DNA from: Petunia secreta
Taxonomy: Eukaryota; Streptophyta; Magnoliopsida; Solanales; Solanaceae
DNA length: 64,000 nt
Direction: 5' to 3'
Assembly (NCBI GenBank): GCA_029990175.1
Contig: JARKIP010000003.1
Location: forward strand, 744,001-808,000
Positions 1 to 13,189 of this stretch are shown here, piece by piece; position 1 is the stretch's first letter; every line of letters starts with the position of its first letter. The notes beneath the pieces are model-generated. The model had not been told where the DNA came from. It searched no databases and was given only the letters and a program-made list of their open reading frames with translations. Position numbers and translations under genes: made by a program.

Positions 1-100
1 AATCGGCCTGGGCTCCGCGTTTGCAGCCGTACCAACATCTCGAGCCTCTACTCGACACGCCATACAAACCTGAGCCTAAATTTTACAAAATAAAACCCCA

Positions 101-136
101 TTACTATTATTATTATTCTTATCACTATTATTATTG

Positions 137-174
<38 letters not shown>

Positions 175-240
175 ATTATGTATTTTATCATTATTATTAT
201 TTTATTACTTTATTATTATTATTATTTTATTTTCATTAGT
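101..240. repeat. (ATT)n microsatellite, interrupted
   Basis: Runs of ATT with a few interruptions, purest at about 140-172. The leucine- and isoleucine-rich frames read through it are artefacts of the repeat. Confidence 0.9.
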
Positions 241-678
241 TATTACACTTTATTATCGTACTAATCCAATTTTATTTTCATATTTTTTGCGAGGTACATT
301 TTGGCACGAACAACTTGGGACGAGTTTGGCTAACTCAGAAATGGGATAGTCCATTGCATTGGAGTCATTTGGGATTGAATTCGAGCTCAAGAATTCAAGA
401 AATAAAACTTTAAAAATTTTAAAAAATTCAAGGCTCCCGCGAGTTGATCAATTTCCCGGGTTCTATCTTTAACTTTGTCTTCCTTTCCTTAGGGATATTT
501 ATGTAAATAAATGTGTAAAATATTTTATTTATCAATAATATTTGATTTTTTGTATATTGCTTTACTTTATGTTCATTACCCTTTATTTTGAAGTCGTTAT
601 TTAATTTATTGCAAATTGGGGCCATCTTAGCAAATGCGTGCAGGTTAAAAAAATATTTTGCAAATAAGCTTTTATTCG

Positions 679-796
<118 letters not shown>

Positions 797-1118
797 CGAC
801 TACTATTATTTATTATCATTTTTAAATAATTCTTTTGCAAGAAAAGCACACTTGTAAATATTTGGAAACCTGTTGGATTAACCTTTTTTAACGGAATTTT
901 GAAAGTGCCTAAAAACCTTCTTTCGAAATTAACAAAACCTCTTACTTAGAATCTTTGAAAGACTACCTTTTCTAAAATGGAGTTTTTGCACGCATTTATT
1001 TATTTGGTTCCCTGTTTTCCTTAAATTGGGTGGCGACTCCAAGAACTCCAAAAGAGTTAGTCCATTCAGTTGATATTCCGGAATTTTGCCTTTCGGGGTG
1101 AATTTTTTGGGTTCAACA

Positions 1119-2181
1119 TCGTGTTCCTGTAAACGCTAGAAATTAGTGCAATTCTAGGTGATCACATTGACGATTTTTAGATGTATGTTTCTCTATGCCA
1201 GTTCTCACTGGTTTATGATAAAAAAAATTGTTGCTGATATTGATATTCCACTTAAAAGTACAACTTCTTCTTCCTTTTCATATATTTATCTGTCTTACCA
1301 ATATTTTTAATTTAAACAAACAACCACTTTAAAATAGTGCATTTAAAGTATGGTATAACTCTGCTTTGGAATATAAGCTTCAAAAAACTTGTATAATAAA
1401 TTTAAGCACCAAGTAATAACACCTATTTGAATTAAGGGGGAAAAAAAACTTAGCGAGTTGAAATCATAAGTACTTGTTGACTCTAAAACCTACACAATAT
1501 TACGAACCGAAACATCAATGTAGTTATCTCTAGTGAAATAATGAACAAATATGCCTACTAAGAGTATAGCACACATATCAAAACATCTGAAACCTCATGA
1601 AATATCCCATTAAATATTTCTCTCAAATCTCAATATTTTATCTTAATCAATTATACTTCATATGTGGATGACTAATATAATGTCTAAAGTGCGAACGATC
1701 AAACAAGAACGTCATAACTAAATATTCATAGGTCAAGACAATGAATATAATATTGACAAACGAGATACTATAGGAGTTCAAAAGTGGTAGAGATATTAAT
1801 ATTTTGTAACTGAATAAAGAATTTTTGGATGACAAACAACTTTGAACATAACAAAATAGAAATTTGTTATGTATTCTGTTTAATTCTCCTCAAGAACCTC
1901 AGTTGTTTTGTTTCACTAGTGATTCACATGGAAGTATATCCATATAGTTTACCAATATTTTAGAATATATATGGATACGTTGAACACTTCTGTAAGTATT
2001 CTATGGAGTATACAAACAATTAATTAGTATTCTACAGAGTATAGAAACAATTAACAATGCACTTGATTTTTGCTAGATTTAAATATCGTACCTCTTCTAG
2101 AAACACACTAAAGAGAAAAAATTAGCCAATCAAAAAGCAACTAAAGAAGAAGACAAATACTTAGGTTCCATCATTGTTAAG
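1119..2181. other. AT-rich non-coding DNA, left flank of the nested LTR block
   Basis: No coding frame, repeat or RNA gene recognised. This is the left flank of the outer Copia insertion. Its last five bases, TTAAG (2177-2181), pair imperfectly with TTAAC at 20858-20862, so this flank was probably continuous with 20863 onward before the insertion. Confidence 0.5.
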
Positions 2182-2564
2182 TGAAGGATTCATATTCATA
2201 TAACACAGAATCTATACTAAATAGATTATTCAAAAATATTTATCAGAGAATTTACTTGTTTTCTTTATAAGTGGAAGCGGTAGGATCTTTACCACGGCTG
2301 GAATCACTGGTCGTTGGTGGTTTTCACAGTAACGGAGCAATCCCTTTATCCACAGTCTAAACACCTAGTTTATTTGATAGAGAGAAGTAGGAAGAGCTGT
2401 ATGAAAAAAATATATTGTTTATCTGAGCCTTTTACTGTATTTATAACTGTTAAAACAGTAGTTGTCCTCTTATAGGACTCTATCAGGTAACTTATTTTTT
2501 TACCTGGATAGACATTAAGAGCACCCCTTTATGGGTGGACTCTTTTATTCAGATAAATCCAATA
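2182..2564 (-). repeat. 3' LTR of the outer minus-strand Copia
   Basis: 383 bp, matching 20489-20857 over its whole length with about 7% substitutions. It keeps about 14 bp near 2525-2540 (CCCTTTATGGGTGG) that the partner lacks. Its U3 end reads TATTGG on the minus strand instead of TGTTGG. Confidence 0.9.
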
Positions 2565-2857
2565 TCTCCCACTCACACATAATGGGAGTGCTCTTACAAT
2601 ATGAAAAACATATTCTCATCTCATCTCTACAAATATTCATACAGTGAAATAGACCATGCGACCAGCATACTGTGAGAGCTACGTGTTATACATCTGTTAG
2701 GAGTATATAGCCTCTCGTCGAGTGCAAACCTGCAAGTAGATTATATAGTATGTAATACTCTAGATTATATGAATCACATTTTGATATCCTCTCAAAATCT
2801 CAAATATCATTATTCTTTGTATTCACAATTCTCATAAGTTATAACTGGTGCACCTGT
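2565..2857 (-). other. 3' noncoding interior of the outer Copia, segment 1
   Basis: Lies between the LTR's purine tract and the Gypsy insertion. It continues after the Gypsy at 10412 and after the second Copia at 18286. No coding frame is visible. Confidence 0.7.
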
Positions 2858-3608
2858 TGATGCAGCCCGACCACGTGCTGATCAAGTGATCGATCCACCG
2901 AGGAGACCGATGACGAGGAGCCGAGCCAAGCCAAGCTGCTGCACGATGTGCACGTTCACTTAGCCTGGCCGAAGGAAAACAATTGCTCCGAAGCTGAGTG
3001 GCCGAGCTCAAGAATCGAAGGCATTATCTTCAGATTTGAGCCCGAAGGCAAAGTGACCGAGGACAATGAGCTCGAAGACAATTGAGCGTCCGAAGGCAAC
3101 AAGTGTGTTCGAGCAGACAATCGAGAACCGAAGCCAAGGCTTACCGAAGTCAAAGTCTGCCGAACACAATTTAATTCAGCCCTGCGTGGCTTATTTCCAT
3201 TGGTCGCCTGTGACCCTTTTACTAGTTTACCCTTAGTGTTTCCTATATAAACCTTGTTCCCTTTTATTGTAAGGATACCTAGTTTTTGAACATTGATTTA
3301 TGAATGAAAGTGCCGAGCACATTTCTTGTCTCCGTCGTGAGCAAAAACCTGTGAGGGCTTTATGGACTTGTGGCTTTCGGTAAATCCGATTGAACATTCC
3401 TCTTTGATCATTCAGTTTGCAAGAGGCATGTTCTCTTGAGGATTGTTGCATAGTTTAGGTGATTCTTGTGTCCTTTTGATCGAGCTTTGAGACAGGTTCC
3501 TCACTGTTCTTTCAAAAGAAGCAAGTTTTGTCTTGCTTCTATCTTTATCTTTTATTGTTTATCTTCCGCGTTCGTGCTAAGCAACTCCTTCGGGTTTGCC
3601 TTGCACCA
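2858..3608 (+). repeat. 5' LTR of the Gypsy element
   Basis: TG...CA termini. It contains a TATATAA box at 3244-3250, the likely core promoter of the genomic RNA. An extra 5 bp (a GAGCC/AAGCC-type duplication near 2920) is absent from the 3' LTR. This LTR copy of the polyprotein tail is therefore frameshifted. Confidence 0.96.
3244..3250 (+). promoter_or_regulatory. TATA box in the Gypsy 5' LTR
   Basis: TATATAA within CCTATATAAACC, repeated at 10047-10053 in the 3' LTR. Its place in the LTR fits the U3/R boundary. Confidence 0.7.
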
Positions 3609-3611
3609 TCT

Positions 3612-3623
3612 TGGTATCAGAGC
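3612..3623 (+). other. Gypsy primer-binding site
   Basis: TGGTATCAGAGC, complementary to the 3' end of plant initiator-Met tRNA, three bases downstream of the 5' LTR. Confidence 0.9.
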
Positions 3624-4833
3624 ACGGTTTGGGCTTGTTTCTACAACCCCAAATCCTGTTCACGTTATCTTTATTTTCGTGCGTTTGTGTCTCTGTTTTC
3701 CGTTTCGAGTTCTTGATTTGGTTTTGTTACTGTTGGTTTTGTTATTTTACAAAAAAAAAAAAAAAAATGTGTTAAAATAAAATTCAAAAATTGTGTTTGA
3801 TTGTTGGTTGTTTGGGAAAACAACCATTGATTCTTGCTCACCATCGAGTTCCGAATCCAACAAGTGCCCGACGTACCAATTTCGTGACTAGGGTTTCTTG
3901 GTGAATTTTTGGACTGTTTTGAGCTTTAATGGTGACTGAAAACTCGAACCCCACTGTGTTTGGAAGAAACCGGTGAAGAATGGTGGTTCTTGAGTGATTT
4001 GGGTTTGTTTGTTGCTTAAAAATCGAAGTTCTGAGTTTAAATCGTAGTCCGTACGCCGGAAACTTGTTACAAAATCGTAACAGTGTACGACTCGAACGAG
4101 CTGGTTCTTAGCTCGAAGAACTTGAACTGAATTCCTCCGATGCTGTTGAAACCGGAGTCGATAAAGCAACCCAGATCTGTTGAATTTCGTGGTCAGTGAA
4201 CCGAAATTGTTGTGTCCGTACGCCGGAGCAAAGGTCACTGTTCCATTGAAGAAGAAGGGGTAAAGTGTAAACATCAAAACCCCAGGTGAAAATTTGTCGG
4301 CTGAGAAAAGGGAAAGTGGATAAGGTAAAACCCTATCCGTACCAAGGAGCGACCACTCTTGTACGGACAAGAGTTGGTGTGGCCGAGGAAGATTCCAAAA
4401 GGGAATCAAAGGGTAGATTCTCCTATGTTCTCACTTTCTTTCGTGTCAAAATTCTAGTTGGTGGATCTTTCGAGTAATTGTCCTACTCGAGGTCGTACTA
4501 ACTCTTTTAAGCTGATAGGAATTCGTGCGAAGGGGTGACCGAAGTCCAAACTTTCGTAGAAATTCTTTTGACTCCCCGAGCTCAGTTAAAAAGCGTCCGT
4601 TCCATCGAGTCGAACATCACTTCACTCTTCCCGAAGAGGCAGTGACTATTGTCGAACTTGAAGGATCTTAGAGGACCGATCAATCAGACGAGCCACTGTT
4701 ACCAAGTCCTTGAGTGATCAAAAACCGAACCCATAAATTGAGTGGAACCGAGTGCCACCCATCAAAGGTGAGGGAGTGTGTGAGGTGATTTCTAACCCTA
4801 ACATTTGTTTGATCTTTGACTTGTGCAGGTACC
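3624..4833 (+). other. Gypsy 5' untranslated leader
   Basis: About 1.2 kb between the primer site and the gag ATG, with an A17 run near 3750-3766. Open frames here on both strands are short and match no retrotransposon protein. Confidence 0.75.
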
Positions 4834-7800
4834 ATGGCTGGAAATGATGGCAAAAGCATTGAGAAGCCCGAGGTATCGTTAGCCGATCTCATGGCTGCGA
4901 TACAAGGCGTCAGTGCCGAATTAAGAGGAGTGACTGCTCGAGTGACTCTCCTCGAGCAGGGAAACGCGTCCGTGGCCATGAATGGGTCCGGCGTTGGAAC
5001 GAGCCAATCCACTCCGATGAAACCTGAGCTGTATGCTGAGCTTGTACGACAACATCAGTTGACAAGTGAAGCAATTCGAAGAGAACTTAACTTGGGCAAT
5101 CCCCAAGCTGCTTATCAAAACTTGGGCAATCCCCAAGCTGCTTATCAAAACTTGGGCATTCCCCGAGGAGAAAGAATACCACCTCCAACGGCCCGAAGAG
5201 ATCTTGGAGCCGTTGCCGAGGAGATTGATGAAGAGGAATTTCCCGAGGACGAATATGAGCGAGAGCCGCCATTCGCTCAACGAAGGCAAGCTCACCGAGG
5301 TCGTGGAAATTTCCGAGGTCGAGGCCGAGGCGCAAATGTTGGAAGTAATATTGAGCGCGAGGCTACTGATCGAGATGATGAGTTTCCCGAACAGGCTAGA
5401 GGTGTTCGAGACTCAAATTTGAGCAGTGTCAAGATCACTATTCCACCCTTTAAAGGAACTAGTGATCCCGATGAGTATCTTGAATAGAAGCTTAAAATGG
5501 AGCGCATCTTTGAAACCAATGAGATGACCGATGAGAGAAAAGCTGCCCATGCCATTGCTTCGTTCGAAGCTTATGCATCAACGTGGTGGGAATCTGACAA
5601 GAGACATAGACGAAGGAATGACTATCCTGAAGTCACTACCTGGCCGCAATTGAGAAGAGCAATGGATGCTAAGTATTTGAGTGCCAAGTACAGGCAGACT
5701 CAAATGCAAAAGCTCTATGAGTTAAAGCAAGGGTCCAAGTCTGTCCAAGAATACCACGATGAGTTCGAAAAGGTTCGATTGAATCTTGATCTGGTCGAAG
5801 ACGAAGAGCAAGCCATTATCAGATTCAAAAATGGCTTGGCTAGGGATGTGTCATCTCACTTGAGACTCCACGTGTATCACACGTTGGAAGATCTGTTCGA
5901 TGCTGCCACCGAAGCTGAAAAATTGGTGAAGGACGACAAGGCAAACCGGTATCGAGGAGTCACTACTTCTACTCCTTTGAACCGAGGAAAAGAATGGAAA
6001 AGTCCAAACCAAACAAGTGCTAACACTGTTCGAGATTCGAAGAGACCCTTCGAGAGAGGTGTGACCGTTAACCAGTCGAGAGAAGTGGGAGGTAAAGTTC
6101 AACTCAACTCTCCTAGTGCTTCAAATATTCAGTGTCACAAATACAAAGGTTATGGTCACATGGCAAAAGAGTGTCCAACTCGCAAAGTTATGCTTCTGCT
6201 CGAAGATGGAACCGTCCATGAGCAAGCGAGTGACACCGAGGAGGAATTTATCGAGGAGACTGACCGAGCTGAAGGTGATGATGATCATGAGGCTTCCGAA
6301 GCTAATCATCCGGAAATGTTTCTTGTGGTTCGAAGGAATTTGAGCTGCATGACTCTTGAAGAAGAGGACAACCAAAGAGAAAACCTCTTTCATGCCCGAT
6401 GTCGAGTAAGAGGAAAGGTGTGTTCGATGATCATTGATTCCGGTAGTTGTGCCAATGTAGTGAGTCAAACCTTGGTTTCACAAATGGGATTACCTACGAT
6501 GAAGCATCCCCACCCTTACAAGTTACAATGGCTGAATGAGTGTGGAGAATTGAGAGTTGTCAAACAAGTGTGGATCAAGTTCAAAATCGGAGAGTATCAA
6601 GATAAAATGATATTCGATGTGGTTCCGATGCAAGTTTGTCATTTGCTATTGGGTCGACCATGGCAGTATGACCGAACAGCTGTTCACAATGGCAGATCCA
6701 ACACTTACACAGTGAAGCTCGACGGGAAGAGTTTCATACTCAAACCCTTGTCTCCAAAACAAGTCACCGAGGACTATAAACGAATGAAAGAATTGAAAGA
6801 AGCGGCCAAAGCTAAGCTTCCGATGGGAGCAAAATTGGGGCCCGAAGAGACAAACTCACCGCCCGAAGTGAAAGGAATTTGTGCAATCATGCAACCCGGT
6901 GAGATCTTACGAGGCAACGACCACGGTCAGATGATAATTTGCCTCGTACACAAGGGTATCTTTCTAAACTCTAATGATGATTTTTCTAATGATAACCCTT
7001 TGCCTTTGTTTGTTCGTAAAGTTTTGCAGGACTTCGAGGACATGTTTCCCGAGGAAATGCCAGGTGGATTACCTCCGTTGAGAGGAATCGAGCACCAAAT
7101 TGACTTCGTGCCAGGTTCTCAAATCCCTAACAAACCTGCGTACCGGTGTAATCCCGAAGACACCAAAGAGCTCCAACGGCAGGTTGATGAATTGTTAAAC
7201 AAGGGCCTCGTTCGAGAGAGCTTGAGTCCTTGCGCCGTTCCTGTTATCCTTGTCCCGAAGAAGGATGGAACATGGCGAATGTGTGTTGACTGTCGAGCAG
7301 TCAACAAAATAACAGTAAAGTATCGTCATCCTATCCCTCGATTAGATGACATGCTAGATGAGTTAAGTGGTTCTTCATGCTTTTCGAAGATAGACCTCAG
7401 GTCCGGTTACCACCAGATCCGAATGAAACCCGGGGACGATTGGAAAACCGCATTCAAGACCAAGTTCGGTCTCTATGAATGGTTGGTAATGCCTTTTGGC
7501 TTATCCAATGCACCGAGCACATTCATACGATTGATGAACCATGTGCTCAAACCGTTCATAAATAAGTTCGTTGTCGTTTATTTCGATGACATACTTGTTT
7601 ATAGCAGAACCGTGGATGAACATGTCGAACACCTAAGGCAAGTGCTCGAAAAGCTTCGAGAAGAGAAGTTGTATGCCAACTTCAAGAAATGCGCCTTTGG
7701 TGTCGATCGTGTAGTCTTTCTTGGATTTGTTGTCAGTGCTAATGGTGTCGAAGTCGACGAATCAAAAGTCGAAGCCATCAAAGATTGGCCAACTCCAACC

Positions 7801-9888
7801 TCGGTATCACAAGTTCGTAGCTTCCATAGCTTAGCTAGTTTTTACCGAAGGTTTGTTCGTGACTTTAGCACCGTGGCAGCTCCTTTAACCAAGCTGGTGA
7901 AGAAAGACTATCCATTTGTGTGGGAAGAGTCCCAAGACAGGGCTTTCCAAGAGTTGAAACGGAGGCTTTGCTCTGCCCCGTTGTTGCAACTCCCTGACTT
8001 CGGCAAAGCATTCGAAGTCGAGTGTGATGCGTCTGGAGTTCGGATCGGAGGAGTGCTGATGCAAGATTCGAAGCCGATCGCTTACTTTAGCGAGAAGCTT
8101 AAGGGTGCAGCCTTGAATTACTCAACGTACGACAAGGAACTGTATGCCCTTGTTCGAGCACTCGCCCATTGGCAGCATTATTTGTGGCCTCGAGAGTTTG
8201 TAATCAAGAGTGATCATGAGTCTTTGAAACATCTCCGAGGTCAGGAGAAATTGAATCGAAGACATGCCAAGTGGGTTGAATTTATTGAGAGCTTTCCCTA
8301 TGCAATTCATTACAAAAAGGGTAAAGATAATGTTGTGGCCGATGCGCTATCAAGGAAATTTGCCTTAGCGACCACTCTCGCCTCTAGGCTTATGGGATTC
8401 GAAAGCATCAAGTCGATGTACGAGGACGATCCCAAGCTGAAATGTGTTCGAGACGCAATCTTGCGTGGCCGAAAGGTTGAGAAATATCAATGGCATGATG
8501 GCTACCTCTTCAAGAATGGGAGGGTTTGTGTGCCAGTGTCATCGTGGAGAGAGCTCTTGGTTCGAGAAGCTCACTCAGGTGGACTGATGGGACACTTCGG
8601 TGTCGATAAAACTCTTGGTATCTTGACCGAGCAGTTCCATTGGCCCAAAATGCGACGAGATGTGGAAAAGCTTTGCAACGCTTGTCTCGTTTGCAAGAAA
8701 GCAAAATCGAAGTCCAACCCTCATGGATTGTACACCCCGTTGCCTGTGCCTGATCGACCTTGGGTTGATATATCCATGGACTTTGTCTTGGGGTTACCGA
8801 GGTCGGGGGGAGGACATGATAGCATCTTCGTTGTGGTTGACCGTTTTTCAAAAATGGCTCACTTTATTCCTTGCAAAAAGTGTGATGATGCACAGCATGT
8901 AGCTACATTGTTTGTTTCTAATGTGTTAAAATTGCATGGTGTACCTCGTACTATTGTGAGTGATCGAGACTCGAAGTTCTTGAGTCATTTTTGGAAGTGT
9001 TTGTGGGGTGCCCTCGGCACCAAGCTACTGTTCTCGACGTCTCACCATCCTCAGACTGATGGACAGACCGAGGTAGTTAACCGAACCTTGGGATCTTTGC
9101 TTCGGGCAATGACCAAAGGGAAGGTTGGAAACTGGGCTGACCGTTTGCCCATGATGGAGTTCGCATACAATCGAACGGTGCATAGAATGATCAACATGAC
9201 CCCGTTTGAATGTGTGTATGGCTTTAATCCTTTGATTCCACTTGATTTAACCCCATTGCCTCGAGATTTTGTTCTTGATTTTGAAGGTACTCGACGAGCA
9301 GCTGCCTTGATCGAATTGCATGCAAAGGTGAAGAAGAACCTCGAGGAGGCCTATGCCAATGTTGCCTTAAAGAAAAACAAGGGGCGTAAAAAGTTGGAAT
9401 TAAGGAAGGGAGATTGGGTTTGGGTTCACTTCCGAAAGGAACGCTTCCCGAACCAAAGGAAAGGGAAGTTGGCTCCTCGAGGGGATGGTCCATTTCAAGT
9501 GTTGACCAAGATCAACAACAATGCCTACGTGATCGACCTCCCTGGTGAGTATAACGTGTCCAACACCTTTAATGTTGCTGACTTAGTTCCTTGTGTTGTA
9601 GGTCCAACTTCGGCGGACGAGGAGGGCTTGATTTCGAGGACGAAATCTTCTCAAGAAGGGAAGGATGATGCAACCCGACCACGTGCTGATCAAGTGATCG
9701 ATCCACCGAGGAGACCGATGACGAGGAGCCAAGCCAAGCTGCTGCACGATGTGCACGTTCACTTAGCCTGGCCGAAGGAAAACAATTGCTCCGAAGCTGA
9801 GTGGCCGAGCTCAAGAATCGAAGGCATTATCTTCATATTTGAGCCCGAAGGCAAAGTGACCGAGGACAATGAGCTCGAAGACAATTGA
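4834..9888 (+). CDS. Gypsy gag-pol polyprotein, interrupted by one in-frame stop
   Basis: Single frame of 1,685 codons from ATG 4834 to the stop at 9886-9888, broken by TAG at 5485-5487. Gag (about 5450-5880) is followed by a zinc knuckle at 6133-6174. There the second Cys of CX2CX4HX4C is Tyr (TAC, 6142-6144), which probably impairs RNA binding. The protease has its D-S-G at 6436-6444. RT has YFDD at 7579-7590. RNase H has its first Asp at 8026-8028. Integrase has an HHCC finger (about 8570-8695) and DDE residues at 8779, 8962 and 9070, giving a D-X35-E spacing. After a GPY/F-like tail, the last 74 or so codons lie inside the 3' LTR. Both faults fit single G-to-A changes. The 5' part alone (4834-5484) could give only a short Gag. 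An internal ATG at 5497 could restart, but would lack the N terminus. Confidence 0.95.
5485..5487 (+). other. In-frame nonsense codon in Gypsy gag
   Basis: TAG follows DPDEYLE, where Gypsy Gag proteins usually carry Trp. The same frame resumes directly afterwards, so this is a point mutation and not a frameshift. Confidence 0.85.
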
Positions 9889-10411
9889 GCGTCCGAAGGC
9901 AACAAGTGTGTTCGAGCAGACAATCGAGAACCGAAGCCAAGGCTTACCGAAGTCAAAGTCTGCCGAACACAATTTAATTCAGCCCTGCGTGGCTTATTTC
10001 CATTGGTCGCCTGTGACCCTTTTACTAGTTTACCCTTAGTGTTTCCTATATAAACCTTGTTCCCTTTTATTGTAAGGATACCTAGTTTTTGAACATTGAT
10101 TTATGAATGAAAGTGCCGAGCACATTTCTTGTCTCCGTCGTGAGCAAAACCCTGTGAGGGCCTTATGGAATTGTGGCTTTCGGTAAATCCGATTGAACAT
10201 TCCTCTTTGATCATTCAGTTTGCAAGAGGCATGTTCTCTTGAGGATTGTTGCATAGTTTAGGTGATTCTTGTGTCCTTTTGATCGAGCTTTGAGACAGGT
10301 TCCTCACTGTTCTTTCAAAAGAAGCAAGTTTTGTCTTGCTTCTATCTTTATCTTTTATTGTTTATCTTCCGCGTTCGTGCTAAGCAACTCCTTCGGGTTT
10401 GCCTTGCACCA
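9666..10411 (+). repeat. 3' LTR of the Gypsy element
   Basis: 746 bp. It carries the coding tail of the polyprotein up to 9888, a TATATAA at 10047-10053 and the CA end at 10411, followed by the CCTGT target duplication. Confidence 0.96.
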
Positions 10412-10944
10412 CCTGTGAACACAAATTAATGAGATTCCATTAATAATCTTCCTCTTGCTTTTCTAGATATGTCGCGCCAGACCGCATCAATTTTCATGGT
10501 CTTTTGGAAACACACTAAGATAGCTAATATTAGACTAAGTCTCAAGTATCTGATCGGAGTCACTGAGGGTACACATTTTGAGCCACGATAAGGCTATAGG
10601 TCTCATGCAACAGTAAGTTGAGATTAAACTTACGTTAACCCATGGTCGACATTAGCACAGATGGTATGAAACACGTGCTACAACATTTTTCACCTTTCCT
10701 TAAGGAGCGTATGTCTTTATAAATAATGTTGCATAGATGAAATTCAGATACCATATGTATCTAAATTCGAGTTTCTTAAACTCACATCTAGCTCACAAAG
10801 TAGACTAGGTGAACATCCTTTCACCTTAATAACCTTATGTCATATTTAAGCGACTCTATTGATTTTAAGCATATAGCTCTCAAATTATCCATTTGATAGT
10901 TTTTTTTCTTAAAATCAAGTCTCATCTCCACTTATCACGAAGAT
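10412..10944 (-). other. 3' noncoding interior of the outer Copia, segment 2
   Basis: Continues the sequence cut at 2857 and is itself cut at 10944 by the next insertion. It ends in AAGAT, the target duplication of that insertion. No coding frame is seen. Confidence 0.7.
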
Positions 10945-12287
10945 TGTTGGGATATACTAATAACCATGCGGTTTTAGTTAGATTATTCCCAGTTTAACAA
11001 TTGGTCATTCATTTACTAAAGATAATGAATTATTATTTATTTAGATCAATTGTGTCATGTGTGTCCTATTATTTATATAGTAGTTGATTTAGTGTGTAGA
11101 GCCAAGCTTATACACGGAAGATTAAATCATCGGTTCTTATAAGTAATAAAGTAATGTTCACAATCTAAGATGGAAATTGGACAAAGCCATCGGTATGATT
11201 GTAGTACAAGATTATATATAATTTATCTTCATTATGGGAATGGTATAATTCCAACTTCTTGTGCTAGTGCGCTTTGTGTGCATTGAACGGACCAAGTAGA
11301 GATAAGTATTTTTATACTGACTATATAAAATAAACTCTCTAGCTCATCAGATGTACTTATACTCTTAATCTTGATATAGTTATTATTAGTGATGTATATT
11401 ATTCATTGTCTTGATTTATCAATAGGTGAGGTCCAGGATATTTGGGTCAAATAATTCCTGATAAGTTGGATAATGATAATATGCATTTGCGAAGTAATAG
11501 CTAGTTGATAGAATCCACGTCTCGATATAGAGATTGATGACACCCCTTTATGAAAGCTTATAAGTTTCTATGTGTAAATCTGGCCAGTGGATTTTGTATC
11601 CGGCACATGGAATAAGTTAAGCGGAACTCTAAAGGATGTGTATATTTAGTCAATATATTAAATTGTCAGTAATTTGATATTATTGATTGGTGTCTGTAAT
11701 CTTAACGTGGGGAGTTAAATAAGATTTGATGGAAGAATTCGAAATTCAACTGAGGAGTGCAATTACGAATTTCTAGTGGAAATAATTTGTAATTTATTAT
11801 GGAAAGATTAATTCTAGAGAAAAAGAATTAATTCCATAATTGGAAGCCTCATTAATTAATTCTGTGGTCCCTGTTGTGACCGAATCCAATTAGGACTAGG
11901 AGAGAGGTTTCTTGGTGGAAAAGAATCCTAGATAGTTTTGGAAAAGGGTTTTACCCTAAAACTATATAAGGAGGATTCTTGGCCAAAAGGAAACACACCA
12001 AAACACAACAAAAACTCTAAATAGGTTTTCTCTCTCTGAAACACTTGTTCCACCCAAGTGATTATTAGTCTGGGTATTATTCGGGCACACGACAGAAGAT
12101 CATGGAACTGGAGGACGATCCCGTAGATGATCTTGCTCGTGATTGAAGATTGTTTCAAGGTTGAAGTCACGCTTCAAGAGGTATTCCGTTTTATGTTTAT
12201 GTAAAACTGAATTGTTTGCTAGTTTGTCTAGATTACATGTGAGTTCATGATCCTGGAATTGCTTCCGCTGTGTTTATATTCCTTCCA
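10945..12287 (+). repeat. 5' LTR of the RT-less Copia element
   Basis: 1,343 bp, TGTTGGG...CCA. Differs from 16944-18285 by single bases near 11240, 11588 and 12013 and by one extra C at the 3' end. ACTATATAAGGAGG at about 11961-11974 is a likely TATA region. Confidence 0.95.
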
Positions 12288-12288
12288 T

Positions 12289-12300
12289 TGGTATCAGAGC
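12289..12300 (+). other. Primer-binding site of the RT-less Copia element
   Basis: TGGTATCAGAGC, initiator-Met tRNA type, one base after the 5' LTR. Confidence 0.88.
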
Positions 12301-13189
12301 CTGCTCACGTCTAACTAGATAACTAGGGTTTCATGAAAATAGTATGAAACATATTTGGATAGATGTATGAATACATTGTTTTTTTTTAATTTGTTTAAGG
12401 TGTAAAACGGTCACATACCGATTAAGAAAAGGAAAAGTGATATTAGGTCTGAATGGCGGCTATGGTTCACACAGTGGGATTTATCCCACTAATTTCCTTA
12501 GTTTTCTTGATTTTAAGTTGGCTTGTTCTTAATGAAACGAAAAAAAATATAAATATATATAAAAGAGTACAAGTTACCTTGTTCTAGGTGACGGTGAGAA
12601 TACCAGAAAGTAACAACATCAGGGAAGTTAATAAAAGGAGGTGCTTTAGCCCCACGGGTCCTTTTCATTAGTTGATACAAGTTACAAGTTACTGTTATTT
12701 CTCTGATTTGTTTGGGGTTAAATGGTTCACTAGAAAAGTCATTGACATAATAATAAAGTAAAAGTCCGTGGCTTGTTGTTTCGGCTGGCCACATGTTCTG
12801 CAACGTGATAGGGTTGAACAAAGTTTAAGAATTCTTTTTGATTGCATGGTTGATGTGGCGTGTGGCTCATTATGAGGGTCTAGAGAATTGTCAAATTGAA
12901 ATATAGGACATGATCTAATGTACTGGATTATCCCAAAGAGAATGACCTATTGACTTTCACAGAAGGGTTCCCCACTTTACTCTTTTTGTTTAAAGAAAAA
13001 TGGAATTTCAATATGGAATATTAAATTGTTCTTTTAAAGATAAGGGGCCAGAATTCTTAGTTTTGCTCTTATAGATAATAAGTTATCTATGTTGCTGCTT
13101 CTCATCTTATGAGCAGACTTATAATTCCATATTGAGTAATATGATCATAAATATCTCTTGCATGTATATGATACGGTATAAATTAAGAA

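Larger units (their letters stand above)
2858..10411 (+). mobile_element. Nearly intact Gypsy LTR retrotransposon (7,554 bp)
   Basis: Full-length element flanked by a perfect 5-bp duplication CCTGT (2853-2857 and 10412-10416). The LTRs are 751 bp (2858-3608) and 746 bp (9666-10411) and start TGATGCA and end TGCACCA. The primer site TGGTATCAGAGC (3612-3623) matches initiator-Met tRNA, three bases after the LTR. A polypurine tract AAGAAGGGAAGGA (9653-9665) abuts the 3' LTR. The LTRs differ by about five substitutions and one 5-bp indel (about 99.3% identity), so the insertion is recent. The gag-pol frame is open except for one internal TAG at 5485-5487. No chromodomain was recognised, so the lineage within Gypsy is left open. 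Confidence 0.97.

Noticed and set aside
134..349. Leucine/isoleucine-rich 71-codon frame as a membrane peptide
   Set aside because: Caused by the (ATT)n microsatellite.
3888..4409. 173-codon minus-strand frame in the Gypsy leader
   Set aside because: Antisense frame in the untranslated leader, with no recognisable domain and no promoter or splice context.
9300..9888. A chromodomain at the end of the Gypsy integrase, which would make it a chromovirus
   Set aside because: The tail after the GPY/F-like region has only a PMTRSQAK segment and acidic residues. No chromodomain aromatic cage pattern was visible.
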